The translations under genes were made by a program, and so were the position numbers. A stretch of 64,000 nt of DNA, taken from NCBI RefSeq assembly GCF_000757825.1, contig NZ_CP009451.1, positions 1,178,001 through 1,242,000 on the forward strand, in the 5' to 3' direction. Of this stretch, positions 38,295-46,625 are shown in pieces (within the stretch, counting starts at the first letter, position 1; every line of letters begins with the position of its first letter). Source of the DNA: Cedecea neteri. GTDB lineage: Bacteria; Pseudomonadota; Gammaproteobacteria; Enterobacterales; Enterobacteriaceae. The notes under the pieces are model-generated. The model was given only the letters and a program-made list of their open reading frames with translations. It did no database searches and had not been told where the DNA came from.

Positions 38295-38305
38295 GAGGGT
38301 GATTT

Positions 38306-38704
38306 TTATACGAGCCAGGCGGCCAGCTTTTCGGCCTGCAGGGCAAAGCGGTTAAACAGCCGCTTTAACACTTCCGGCTCGAGCTGGTGAAACGGCAGGC
38401 TGCTCCACTGCACGACCTGCTGTTGTTCAGGCAGCAGCCCGGTGAGCACCGGCGGGTAATCCATTCCCAGCAGGTTTGCCTGCAGCAGCACCGAGAGGGT
38501 TTCGGTGTCGCTCAGCCGGGTTGGCCGCACGGGCAAAATACAACTCAGCAGCAGGTGCCCCACCGGGGACTCGCTGATCTCCAGCGTTAAGCCCTCGGCA
38601 AGCTCTATGGAATAGCCTTCGGCGTTCTCCAGCTCGGCTTTTTGGCCGAGATCATCGGTCAGCAGCGGCTGCAAAATTTGCGCTAGTTTTGAAGGTGCGG
38701 GCAT
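38306..38704 (-). CDS. CesT-family type III secretion chaperone
   Basis: 132 residues, small and acidic. The pattern of a class I chaperone (N-terminal amphipathic helix LAQILQPLLTDDLG, central strands such as EGYSIELAEGLTLEISESPVGHLLLSCIL, C-terminal helix PEVLKRLFNRFALQAEKLAAWL) is visible. No signal peptide. It starts two bases after the stop of the effector gene and shares its hrp-box transcript, so it should bind that effector. Exact family assignment is by pattern, not by alignment. Confidence 0.7.
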   Translation of the reverse strand: MPAPSKLAQILQPLLTDDLGQKAELENAEGYSIELAEGLTLEISESPVGHLLLSCILPVRPTRLSDTETLSVLLQANLLGMDYPPVLTGLLPEQQQVVQWSSLPFHQLEPEVLKRLFNRFALQAEKLAAWLV

Positions 38705-38706
38705 CG

Positions 38707-40050
38707 TTAGTTACCTAAAATTCGCCGGAAAGCGGCGGTCACGGAGTTAGAACGAGGCCGCGTTCGGGCCGGGGCTGGCGCGGCGCCGTAAACGTCGGGT
38801 GGAATCACCGGCGGCTCGCGGTAGACCGGTCGGCTATTCATGCCGTGCACAGGCGCGTGGGCATGCATCGGCGGCGGTCCGTAGCTGTAAACCGGTGCCG
38901 CAGCGGGTGGCGGCCCGTAATGAAAAGCAGGCCCGGAGGCCGGAAGCGGGATGGTGCTGTACATATTTCCCGGTGCCGGTGGCGGCGGTGCGTAAATCGG
39001 CATTGGTGCCGGACGAACATCGATGGAGTTTGCCCGCCGACGAGGCGCTGCGGGCGGTACCGCATTTGATGCCGTTCGTGGGCGGCGGCCGCGAGAGGAT
39101 GATTCTGCGGCAAAGGACTCCGTGCGCTGACGAGGACGATCGTTACTGCTGAACGTCGGGGCCGGGGCCCCACGCTGCTGCGCCTCAGCGGCAGCCTGAG
39201 GCCCGCTCATACGGGAACGTAGCTGCCCCGCGGACAACGACTGGTCAAAATGCTGCACCACGCCACGGCTGTCGCTGCCGTCATACTGAATACCCAGGTT
39301 GTTGGAGGCGTGGCGCTGCACGTATCCCGGCCCGGCGGCCACTGAGTCACGCAGCTGTTCCGGACTGAGCTTCGCAAGTTTTGGCGCTGCCTTACGGAAC
39401 GCTTTATCCACCTCGGCCTGCGTCGCTTTCTCTCCGCGCAGCAGCTTCTCGCGGACATCATCGTCCCTGTAGCCGGGTTGGTAGGTATGCAGTACGTGGA
39501 AACTATCGCCGAATTTAGCGTCCTCCAGCCGCATGGCGCGGCCAAACTCCGGCCAGGGATCGGACACAATGGACTTCCCGTCTACGCGCGGATCGCCAAT
39601 GATCACAAAGGCATGGTCTACGTCACGGTTATGCACCACGGAAACCGGCTGTTTGACGCGGGAGTTAGCCAGCAGCAGCGCATTCACTGCCGCCATTTCA
39701 CCGCAGTTGCCCGCACGAAACTTAGAAGCCTCCCAGGCTCGCACGGTGTAGTCCCCATTGCCCGTTCCCTTCTGCGCCAGCAGCGTTCGCTTATAGGATT
39801 CACCCATCGTGGCGCGAACATGGTTCTTTTGGTTGCCCGACCCCATGTCCAGAATGCGCCAGGTATCATCTATCGCTTTATTGGCGTAATAGAGCGCATC
39901 CGCCCGGCGCGACGACACCTTCACGGTGCAGTCGAAGTGCTGAGGATTGTTAGGCTCCAGCGCGATGCGCATGGATACCCGTCGGTTTGAGTTACCGCTT
40001 ATCAGGCCAGGATCGACCCGCAAGCTGGTATCAACGCTGTTCAACGGCAT
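38707..40050 (-). CDS. Putative type III effector with C-H-D triad and proline-rich tail
   Basis: 447 residues, no signal peptide, driven by a consensus hrp box 36 bases upstream and followed by a chaperone gene. C116 in FRAGNCGEMAAVNALLL, H146 in DVDHAFVIIGD and D164 in IVSDPWPEFG have the order and spacing of a transglutaminase/papain-like triad, as in HopX/XopE effectors. The similarity is only motif-level, so family is unproven. Residues 285-447 are low-complexity, rich in Pro, Arg, Ser and Tyr, with R-x-R-x-x-S/T motifs ending at T310, S312, S328, S342 and S436. GGGGAGATTTC before the ATG at 40048-40050 decides the start over a frame open to 40176. Confidence 0.7.
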   Translation of the reverse strand: MPLNSVDTSLRVDPGLISGNSNRRVSMRIALEPNNPQHFDCTVKVSSRRADALYYANKAIDDTWRILDMGSGNQKNHVRATMGESYKRTLLAQKGTGNGDYTVRAWEASKFRAGNCGEMAAVNALLLANSRVKQPVSVVHNRDVDHAFVIIGDPRVDGKSIVSDPWPEFGRAMRLEDAKFGDSFHVLHTYQPGYRDDDVREKLLRGEKATQAEVDKAFRKAAPKLAKLSPEQLRDSVAAGPGYVQRHASNNLGIQYDGSDSRGVVQHFDQSLSAGQLRSRMSGPQAAAEAQQRGAPAPTFSSNDRPRQRTESFAAESSSRGRRPRTASNAVPPAAPRRRANSIDVRPAPMPIYAPPPPAPGNMYSTIPLPASGPAFHYGPPPAAAPVYSYGPPPMHAHAPVHGMNSRPVYREPPVIPPDVYGAAPAPARTRPRSNSVTAAFRRILGN

Positions 40051-40085
40051 GAAATCTCCCCACTTTAGTTGTTGAGTCAAAAGGT

Positions 40086-40113
40086 TAAGTGGGAAGAGCG
40101 GCGCGCTGGTTCC
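40086..40113 (-). promoter_or_regulatory. hrp box of the effector operon
   Basis: Minus strand: GGAACC, 15 bases, CCACTTA. Full match to the HrpL-dependent promoter consensus GGAACC-N15/16-CCACNNA. Confidence 0.93.
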
Positions 40114-40325
40114 TGAGCGCAGCAAAATCGTTGCGCCATCGCGCCCGGCACGGGACGCGTGGGCAACTTGTAACAAGCTGCAACCTTTATCGCCCCCGGC
40201 AGAGCTAGATTCGCCGCGGCGAGGCTGCTATGTTCATTTATCACGCGTCTTTGCAATTTGTGCGCGATAATTATTTTTATAAAAAAGAACAATTTAATAA
40301 CTATAAATTATGGATGACAGACGGT

Positions 40326-40958
40326 ATGGCAATCAGACTCCTCCTCGCGGACGATCACATTTTGATGCGCGAGGGCCTGAAACAAATTTTTTCACTGGAT
40401 AAGAAAATTAAAGTGGTGGCGGAAGCCGGCTGTGGCAAAACGGTGCTCTCGCTGCTGACGGAAATTGATGTTGATGTGCTGCTGCTGGATCTCTCCATGC
40501 CCGGCGAGTCCGGGCCGGAACTGGTGCAGCAAATCACCCGGCTGTGGCCGATGCTGCCGGTGCTGGTATTAAGCATGCACAACGAGCCGCAAATCGCCCA
40601 GATGGTCCTCGCCAGCGGTGCCCACGGCTTCATTACTAAAGATCAGGCCCCGCAAACGCTGCTGCACGCCATCCATCGCGTGGCCGCCCGCCAGCGCTAT
40701 ATCGACCCTTCGCTGGCGGAAGCCATCGTCTTTTCTACCCAGGAAAACGACCAGCTTCGCCGCTACGCCACGCTATCCCAGCGCGAAAAGCAGATCCTCC
40801 GTCTGCTGAGCAGCGGCGAAAATGTCAACGGCATAGCGGAGACGCTGAGCATCAGCAACAAAACGGTCAGCACCCATAAAACCCGCATGATGGAAAAAAT
40901 GCAGTTCGACAACAACGCCGACATCATCAAGTTTGCTATTCGTTATCATAAACTTTAG
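40326..40958 (+). CDS. hrpY: HrpY, NarL-family response regulator
   Basis: 210 residues. Receiver domain with acidic pair D9/D10, phospho-acceptor D55 in VLLLDLSMPG and K105-type lysine in GFITKDQ. C-terminal LuxR helix-turn-helix LSQREKQILRLLSSGENVNGIAETLSISNKTVSTHKTRMMEKM. In Erwinia and Pantoea, HrpY with kinase HrpX activates hrpS. The ATG at 40326 begins MAIRLLLADDH; an earlier in-frame ATG at 40314 has no ribosome-binding site. Unusually it points toward hrpX, and the two reading frames overlap by 23 bases at their ends. Its own AT-rich upstream region is shared with the divergent effector operon. Confidence 0.88.
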   Translation: MAIRLLLADDHILMREGLKQIFSLDKKIKVVAEAGCGKTVLSLLTEIDVDVLLLDLSMPGESGPELVQQITRLWPMLPVLVLSMHNEPQIAQMVLASGAHGFITKDQAPQTLLHAIHRVAARQRYIDPSLAEAIVFSTQENDQLRRYATLSQREKQILRLLSSGENVNGIAETLSISNKTVSTHKTRMMEKMQFDNNADIIKFAIRYHKL

Positions 40959-42411
40959 CCGCGCCCGGCTGGGTATAAGGGATCTCGATATGCACGCAGC
41001 TCCCTTTACCCGGCGTGCTGTGGATGTTAAACGTCCAGCCCTTCATCATGCAGCGTTCCCGCATGCTCAGCAGCCCAAATGCCCCCTCGGACACCAGGCC
41101 CGGATCAAACCCCTGGCCGTCATCATTGATGCAAATAAGCACGACGTTGCCCCGGGTCAGCACCTTCACCTCCACTTCCCGCGCTTTCGCATGCCGCTGA
41201 ACGTTGGTGAGCGACTCCTGCACTACGCGGAAAATCGCCGTCACCTCATCGTCACACAGCGACACCGGCAGCGGCTGAATGGTCAACGTACAGACCCCGG
41301 AGCGAAGCTTATTGAACTGGTCCCGCAGCCAGATAAGCGCGGGCTTCAGCCCCATATTCAGCACCGCCGGGCGCAGCTGGGTGGCAATGTCACGCACCAC
41401 TTTAATGGTGCCATCCACCAGCTGAGTCAAAGGTTCGACTTCATGCTGGAGCGCGGGATGGTTCTGCCCCAGCAGGGAGATCCCTACCCGCAGTGAGGTA
41501 AGATGCTGCCCCAGCTCATCGTGAATTTCTCGCGCCATATGCTTGCGTTCGTTTTCGACGCTGCTTTGCATCTTCTGGGTCATCTGCCTCAGCTGTTCGT
41601 GGGTCTGGCGCACCTGCTGTTCGGCAAAATATTGCCGGGAGGCCGGACGAGCGATCACCAGCACGGATTTCAGCGTCTGCTGCGGCGTGAACTCAGGAAT
41701 AAAACGCGCCTGATAAATCCTCCCTATCCGTGAGTCGGAGCGCACGCCATGCAGCACGGCCTCCAGCTGAATGTGCTTGCGCAGCACCAGCTGCAGCGAC
41801 CAGTTGATCTGCTCCATCAGGGTCGAGTCGCCGATGAGCGAATTCATTTTCAGGCCGATAGCCGCCGCGCTCCTGGGCATACACTGCAGCGCCGTTTCGT
41901 TGGCATAGAGCAGCCTTTGCTCGCTGTCCACGCGCAAAATAGCATCGGGCACGTTATCCAGAATGTCGCGAAGTTCGTTTTCTCGGTCGTAGTAAAAACG
42001 ATGAATGTCGTTGCGGTAGCGGGTATCGCACACCACCATCATCACCCAGTTCTGCCCCTGGAACGCAAAGCGACTCGGGCAAACTTCCACCGGAATCACC
42101 AGATCGGGCGAGGCGTGAAAGCGGGCGTTGATTTTATCGCCGTACAGCGAATGCTCCGGCTGCTCCAGCTGCTGCTCCACCACCGCGAGCAGCGGCAGAT
42201 CGCCGTAGCCCCGCAGGCGGGTGAAAATATTTTCGCCTGAAAGACGCCCTTCATTTGCCGGCAGGCAAACGCTGAGCGCCTTATGGTTGGCAAAAACAAT
42301 AGTGAAATCCCTGTCAACGATGAAAACCAGCTCGCGCATACTGTTGAAAGCGGCGCCCAGCAAATCCGGAGAGTCATTGGGCCGTGGATGCGGCCCGCCG
42401 TCTTGTTTCAT
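40936..42411 (-). CDS. hrpX: HrpX, PAS-containing histidine kinase
   Basis: 491 residues without membrane segments, so a cytoplasmic sensor. Two PAS domains (about residues 15-135 and 145-255), a HisKA_3 dimerisation domain with the phosphorylated histidine H297 in MAREIHDELGQHLTSLRVG, and a HATPase domain (VVQESLTNVQRHAKA, INDDGQGFDP, GLLSMRERCMMKGW). Cognate kinase of HrpY. It lies 45 bases downstream of hrpL on the same strand and may be read from the hrpL promoter. The ribosome-binding site is weak. Confidence 0.88.
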   Translation of the reverse strand: MKQDGGPHPRPNDSPDLLGAAFNSMRELVFIVDRDFTIVFANHKALSVCLPANEGRLSGENIFTRLRGYGDLPLLAVVEQQLEQPEHSLYGDKINARFHASPDLVIPVEVCPSRFAFQGQNWVMMVVCDTRYRNDIHRFYYDRENELRDILDNVPDAILRVDSEQRLLYANETALQCMPRSAAAIGLKMNSLIGDSTLMEQINWSLQLVLRKHIQLEAVLHGVRSDSRIGRIYQARFIPEFTPQQTLKSVLVIARPASRQYFAEQQVRQTHEQLRQMTQKMQSSVENERKHMAREIHDELGQHLTSLRVGISLLGQNHPALQHEVEPLTQLVDGTIKVVRDIATQLRPAVLNMGLKPALIWLRDQFNKLRSGVCTLTIQPLPVSLCDDEVTAIFRVVQESLTNVQRHAKAREVEVKVLTRGNVVLICINDDGQGFDPGLVSEGAFGLLSMRERCMMKGWTFNIHSTPGKGSCVHIEIPYTQPGAAKVYDNE

Positions 42412-42456
42412 AGGGTATTATTCTTCTCGTTCAGGGGATAACGAAGCGAACGTGGC

Positions 42457-43050
42457 TCAGTTCAGGCTATCCCACCCCAGATCCTGTTTTAAGGACTGCC
42501 GGAGACGGGAAAGACGTGAGCGAACGGTGCCGATCGGAATGGTCATCCGGTCGGCCGCTTCCTGGTAACTGATGTCATTATCGACGATCAGTTGTAATAA
42601 TTGTTGATAATCTTCAGGGAGTTGCGAAATTCTCTGCAACACTTTCGCCAGGATATCCTTACCCTCTGTCACCCCTTCTGGCTGCTCCGAATGCAGCAGC
42701 GTCCCGAGCACGTCGTCATTTAGCTCATCGTGCAGGTAGCTCACTTTGACGGATTTGTAGTGGTTCTTCACCAGGTTTACCGCAATCCCAAACATCCAGG
42801 TTTCCGGGCGCGATGAGCCGCAAAACTTGTGCTTATTGCGAATCACCTCATACCAGGTGTTCTGCACCAGATCTTCTATATCGGCAAAGTTTGCCACGCG
42901 TTTACGAATAAAATTATACAGACGCTGCTCGTTGTCGCGCATTACTCGCTCCCAGTTAACCACCGGAAACTCGCCCTGCACAACGTTGGGCTCAAAAGTC
43001 GGCTGCACTTGCGGAAAGACCTGTGATTCGAAATCAAACATGGCTGACAT
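42457..43050 (-). CDS. hrpL: HrpL, ECF sigma factor for hrp promoters
   Basis: 197 residues. Sigma-2 region (ERVMRDNEQRLYNFIRKRVANFADIEDLVQNTWYEVIRN, then FCGSSRPETWMFGIAVNLVKNHYKS) and sigma-4 (SQLPEDYQQLLQLIVDNDISYQEAADRMTIPIGTVRSRLSRLRQSL) are intact. HrpL directs RNA polymerase to GGAACC-N15/16-CCACNNA promoters. AAAAAGGTGTTCACC precedes the ATG at 43048-43050; an in-frame ATG two codons later and a GTG three codons earlier are alternatives. Divergent from hrpJ as in P. syringae. Preceded by a sigma-54 promoter. Confidence 0.93.
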   Translation of the reverse strand: MSAMFDFESQVFPQVQPTFEPNVVQGEFPVVNWERVMRDNEQRLYNFIRKRVANFADIEDLVQNTWYEVIRNKHKFCGSSRPETWMFGIAVNLVKNHYKSVKVSYLHDELNDDVLGTLLHSEQPEGVTEGKDILAKVLQRISQLPEDYQQLLQLIVDNDISYQEAADRMTIPIGTVRSRLSRLRQSLKQDLGWDSLN

Positions 43051-43092
43051 GGTGAACACCTTTTTAGTGAATAGATTCAGGAGTTCGTCCTA

Positions 43093-43109
43093 TAGCAAGC
43101 GCCATGCCA
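43093..43109 (-). promoter_or_regulatory. Sigma-54 promoter of hrpL
   Basis: Minus strand: TGGCATG, four bases, TTGCTA, matching the -24/-12 consensus (TGGCACG-N4-TTGC) with one change. It lies about 43 bases upstream of the hrpL start and is the expected target of HrpS. Confidence 0.82.
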
Positions 43110-43255
43110 GCGAAATAAACCAACATAACAATATGATTTTATTAATTTAAAATTTTAAACTCGGAATAATATGAGTAAAAACACACACAGCCTGAAAGCC
43201 GGTTTGTGCAACTTCTTACACAGCCCTCGAGAGCGGAAATTATTTTATTTGCGGG

Positions 43256-43283
43256 GGAACCTCCCCAGGCCTTAACCCACACA
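43256..43283 (+). promoter_or_regulatory. hrp box of the hrpJ operon
   Basis: GGAACC, 15 bases, CCACACA, 32 bases upstream of the hrpJ start. Full consensus match. Confidence 0.93.
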
Positions 43284-43314
43284 CAGACAGGCGAATCGGG
43301 TAAGGCACAACGCA

Positions 43315-44490
43315 ATGAACATGAGAATCCCCCAGCACCATCACCACCATAATCTGCGTCTTGAAACCGAACAGGCGGACGCGCTGGTCGATGAGCTAAT
43401 CAGCGACACGAACAGTGATAAAAGCGCGGCGAGCAGTTCATCGTCAGCCACTCGCGCTGCGCCCGCGCCTCAGCGGCCCGGTGCGGCGCAAGAGTCGATG
43501 GCGTCAGCCTTTGCAGAAAGCATCGAGCAGAAAATCAAACATGAGGAGCAGCGCACGCAGGGTACCCAGCAGCGCCGCGTCTCGGTGGCGGCCATCAAGG
43601 TTACCCACCTTGTGGAGCTGGGCCGCCTGCTGGAAAGCCCGTCCGGGAAAGACCAGGCCGGGCAGGAATCCGCGTTTGAACGGCTGCTGTCAGGCTCGGA
43701 AGGGAAAAATCCCACTCTTGAGGACCTGCTGGAACAGGCCAACAACGACCCGGCTTCGGCATTTGTCACCCTCAGCCTGATGGCGATGCGCCTGCGTAAC
43801 GGCAGCAACCCTGCGCTGGCGGCGCACGTCGAACGCATGCTGGCCGAGCTCCAGCAGCAGCACCCGGAAAAAATTAACGCGGGGGTGAACACCGCCCCGG
43901 CGATTGCCGCCTTTAGCAGCGACCCAGGGCAGAAGCGCGAAATGCGCAAGCTTTACTACAGCGGCGTGATCAACCAGCAGTCCGCCGACAACATCATGGA
44001 CGTGCTGCTGGACAAGTTTGGCGTCGACGGCTTCGTGCCTGCGCTGCGAACGTTGCAGCGTGCGCTTTCGGATGATATCGCCGCCCTGGCCCCGTCAGCG
44101 CCACCAACGGCCCTGCGCCGCCTGCTTTCCGGGCTGAACGATACCCGCGCCATTACCCACACGCTGTCGGAAGTCGCGCAGTTCCTCGACCGCCTGAAGA
44201 GCAAGTACTCCCACGTCACGATGGGCGCCGACGTGATGACCCGCTCTTTGCTCAGCATGTGCCGCAACGGCTTCTACTCGCGCGACCTGACCCAGCTCGG
44301 ACTGCAGGTTGTGGGCGAAAAACCGCTGCAGCAATCGCTCTTTTTCAACGGACTGCTGACGCTGCTTCAGGCGCTGCCGGAAAAAATCTGGGGCGGCAAC
44401 GATGATACCCGCCACAACGCTCTGCTCCTGCTGCGCACCCTGAACGGCGAATACGCCGCGTGGGAAAAACGCAGCCAGCTGGCGCAGTAA
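43315..44490 (+). CDS. hrpJ: HrpJ (SctW), YopN/TyeA-like gatekeeper
   Basis: 391 residues. YopN-type region around residues 65-270 (SVAAIKVTHLVELGRLLESPSGKD, ALAAHVERMLAELQQQHPEKINAGVNTAPAIAAFS) followed by a TyeA-like C-terminal part (DVMTRSLLSMCRNGFYSRDLTQLG, ALPEKIWGGNDDTRHNALLLLRTLNGEYAAWE). Controls the order of secretion of pilus components, translocators and effectors, and may itself be secreted. A run of five histidines at residues 8-12 and a Ser/Ala-rich stretch (35-55) sit in the N-terminal signal region. First gene of the long hrpJ-hrcU operon. Confidence 0.85.
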   Translation: MNMRIPQHHHHHNLRLETEQADALVDELISDTNSDKSAASSSSSATRAAPAPQRPGAAQESMASAFAESIEQKIKHEEQRTQGTQQRRVSVAAIKVTHLVELGRLLESPSGKDQAGQESAFERLLSGSEGKNPTLEDLLEQANNDPASAFVTLSLMAMRLRNGSNPALAAHVERMLAELQQQHPEKINAGVNTAPAIAAFSSDPGQKREMRKLYYSGVINQQSADNIMDVLLDKFGVDGFVPALRTLQRALSDDIAALAPSAPPTALRRLLSGLNDTRAITHTLSEVAQFLDRLKSKYSHVTMGADVMTRSLLSMCRNGFYSRDLTQLGLQVVGEKPLQQSLFFNGLLTLLQALPEKIWGGNDDTRHNALLLLRTLNGEYAAWEKRSQLAQ

Positions 44491-44517
44491 ACGGACTTCA
44501 TCAGGATTGAAAAGACA

Positions 44518-46614
44518 ATGAACACGCTGTTTAACCTTCTCAACCGCCTGGCGATTACCGCCATGCAACGCTCCGAAGTGGTGGGGGCTTTCATCGCGCT
44601 GGCGGTGGTGTTCATGCTGATCATCCCGCTGCCGCTGGGGCTGATTGACGTACTGATCGCGGTCAACATCAGCGTCTCGTGCCTGCTCATCATGACGGCG
44701 ATGTACCTGCCCAAGCCGCTGGCATTCACCACCTTCCCGGCGGTGCTGCTGCTGACCACCATGTTCCGCCTCGGGCTGTCGATTTCCACCACGCGCCAAA
44801 TCCTGCTGCAGCAAAACGCCGGGCACATCGTTACCGCCTTCGGCAACTTTGTGGTCGGTGGCAACCTGGCGGTCGGCCTGGTGGTGTTCCTGATCCTGAC
44901 GGTGGTGAACTTCCTCGTGATCACCAAAGGCTCAGAGCGTATCGCCGAGGTGGCTGCCCGCTTTACCCTCGACGCCATGCCGGGCAAGCAGATGTCCATC
45001 GACAGCGACCTGCGGGCCGGGCTGATTAACGTTCAGCAGGCAAAGAGCAAGCGCGAGGATCTGGCGAAAGAGAGCCAGCTGTTCGGGGCGATGGACGGCG
45101 CCATGAAGTTCGTTAAAGGCGACGCCATAGCCGGCATCGTCATCCTCAGCATCAACATGGTCGGCGGCTTCTGCATTGGCGTGCTGCAGCTGGGCATGGC
45201 CGCCGGCGACGCCGCCAACGTTTACTCAATTCTGACCATCGGCGACGGCCTGATTGACCAGATCCCGGCGATGCTTATCTCCCTGACCGCCGGGATGATG
45301 ATCACCCGCGTGTCGGCAAACGAGGACATCCCGGACAACAACATTGGCCGCGAGATAAGCGACCAGCTCACCAACCAGCCTAAAGCCTGGATAATGTCCG
45401 CCATCGGCATGTTCTGCTTCAGCCTGCTGCCTGGGATGCCGACGCTGGTGTTCATCGTGCTGGGGGTCATTGCCCTGAGTTCGGGGCTGTTCCAGCTATG
45501 GCGAGCCAGGCGCGCGGCGGCCACCAGCACCGGCGGTGAAATTGTCGCCCCGGAAGCCAACGGCGAAGAGGATATTCGTACCTTCAACCCCAGCCGCCTG
45601 TTTGTGCTCAGCTTCTCGTCTGCCCGCGCCGGTGACCCGGCGGCGATGGCGCTTATCGAGGATATACGCCGCCTGCGCAACCGTATTGTGAACCAGTACG
45701 GCTTCACCCTGCCGGTGTTTAACATCGATTTTTCGCCGTACCAGCCCGACGATGAATTCCGTTTTCTGGTCTACGAAGTGCCTAAAGTGATTGGCACTTT
45801 TACGCCCAATAAGCGAGCGCTGGACTACCGCCTGCTGGCGCAGGAGGAAACCGGCACCGAGCTCAGCACCGAAACCTACCCGCAGGAAAAAGGCTGGGCG
45901 TGGCTGGAGGAAAACGACCCGCTGCTGGATAAATTCCAGATGGAATCCTGGAGTTCGCACCAGCTGCTGTTGGCCCGCATGGAAGAAGCCCTGTTTGCCA
46001 GCGGCCCGCGTTTCATCGGCCTGCAGGAAACCCGCGCCATTATCTCGTGGCTGGAGATGGACCTGCCGGAGCTGGCGCAGGAGTTCCAGCGCATCTTCCC
46101 GATAACCCGCCTGAGCGCGGTGCTACAGCGGCTGGTGGCCGAGCGTATTTCGCTGCGTTCGGTGCGCAGCATCACCGAATCGCTGATTGTTCACGGCCAG
46201 CACGAGCGGGATGTGGGCCTGCTGGTCGACCAGGTACGAATCGATATTAAAGAACACATCTGCCACCAGTACAGCCACGGCGGCGGGATGCAGGTGTGGT
46301 TACTGACGCCGGAAACCGAAGAGATCCTGCGCGACAGCCTGCGCCAGACGCAGAACGAAACCTTCTTTGCCCTCAGCCAGGACAAACACGCCCTGCTGCT
46401 CGAGCAGCTGCGGGAAGTGTTCCCGTTGTTCCAACGGCAAACCAGCGTGCTGCTGTCTGCCCAGGACTTACGCAGCCCGCTGCGCCTGCTTATCCAGGAC
46501 GAATTCCATCACGTCCCGGTGCTGTCCTTCGCCGAGCTGCAGTTTAACCTGCCGGTCAACGTGCTGGGACGCATTGATATTCACGAGAACGCGCTTGACG
46601 CCTTCACTGCCTAA
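44518..46614 (+). CDS. hrcV: HrcV (SctV), major export-gate protein
   Basis: 698 residues, FlhA/SctV family. Eight N-terminal membrane segments (to about residue 330) with the conserved cytoplasmic loop SERIAEVAARFTLDAMPGKQMSIDSDLRAGLINVQQAKSKREDLAKESQLFGAMDGAMKFVKGD-like sequence. The C-terminal half is the cytoplasmic ring-forming domain (FSPYQPDDEFRFLVYEVPKVIGTF onward). It forms the nonameric gate that takes substrates from the ATPase. Starts 27 bases after hrpJ. Confidence 0.95.
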   Translation: MNTLFNLLNRLAITAMQRSEVVGAFIALAVVFMLIIPLPLGLIDVLIAVNISVSCLLIMTAMYLPKPLAFTTFPAVLLLTTMFRLGLSISTTRQILLQQNAGHIVTAFGNFVVGGNLAVGLVVFLILTVVNFLVITKGSERIAEVAARFTLDAMPGKQMSIDSDLRAGLINVQQAKSKREDLAKESQLFGAMDGAMKFVKGDAIAGIVILSINMVGGFCIGVLQLGMAAGDAANVYSILTIGDGLIDQIPAMLISLTAGMMITRVSANEDIPDNNIGREISDQLTNQPKAWIMSAIGMFCFSLLPGMPTLVFIVLGVIALSSGLFQLWRARRAAATSTGGEIVAPEANGEEDIRTFNPSRLFVLSFSSARAGDPAAMALIEDIRRLRNRIVNQYGFTLPVFNIDFSPYQPDDEFRFLVYEVPKVIGTFTPNKRALDYRLLAQEETGTELSTETYPQEKGWAWLEENDPLLDKFQMESWSSHQLLLARMEEALFASGPRFIGLQETRAIISWLEMDLPELAQEFQRIFPITRLSAVLQRLVAERISLRSVRSITESLIVHGQHERDVGLLVDQVRIDIKEHICHQYSHGGGMQVWLLTPETEEILRDSLRQTQNETFFALSQDKHALLLEQLREVFPLFQRQTSVLLSAQDLRSPLRLLIQDEFHHVPVLSFAELQFNLPVNVLGRIDIHENALDAFTA

Positions 46615-46625
46615 AGGGTGCTGCC

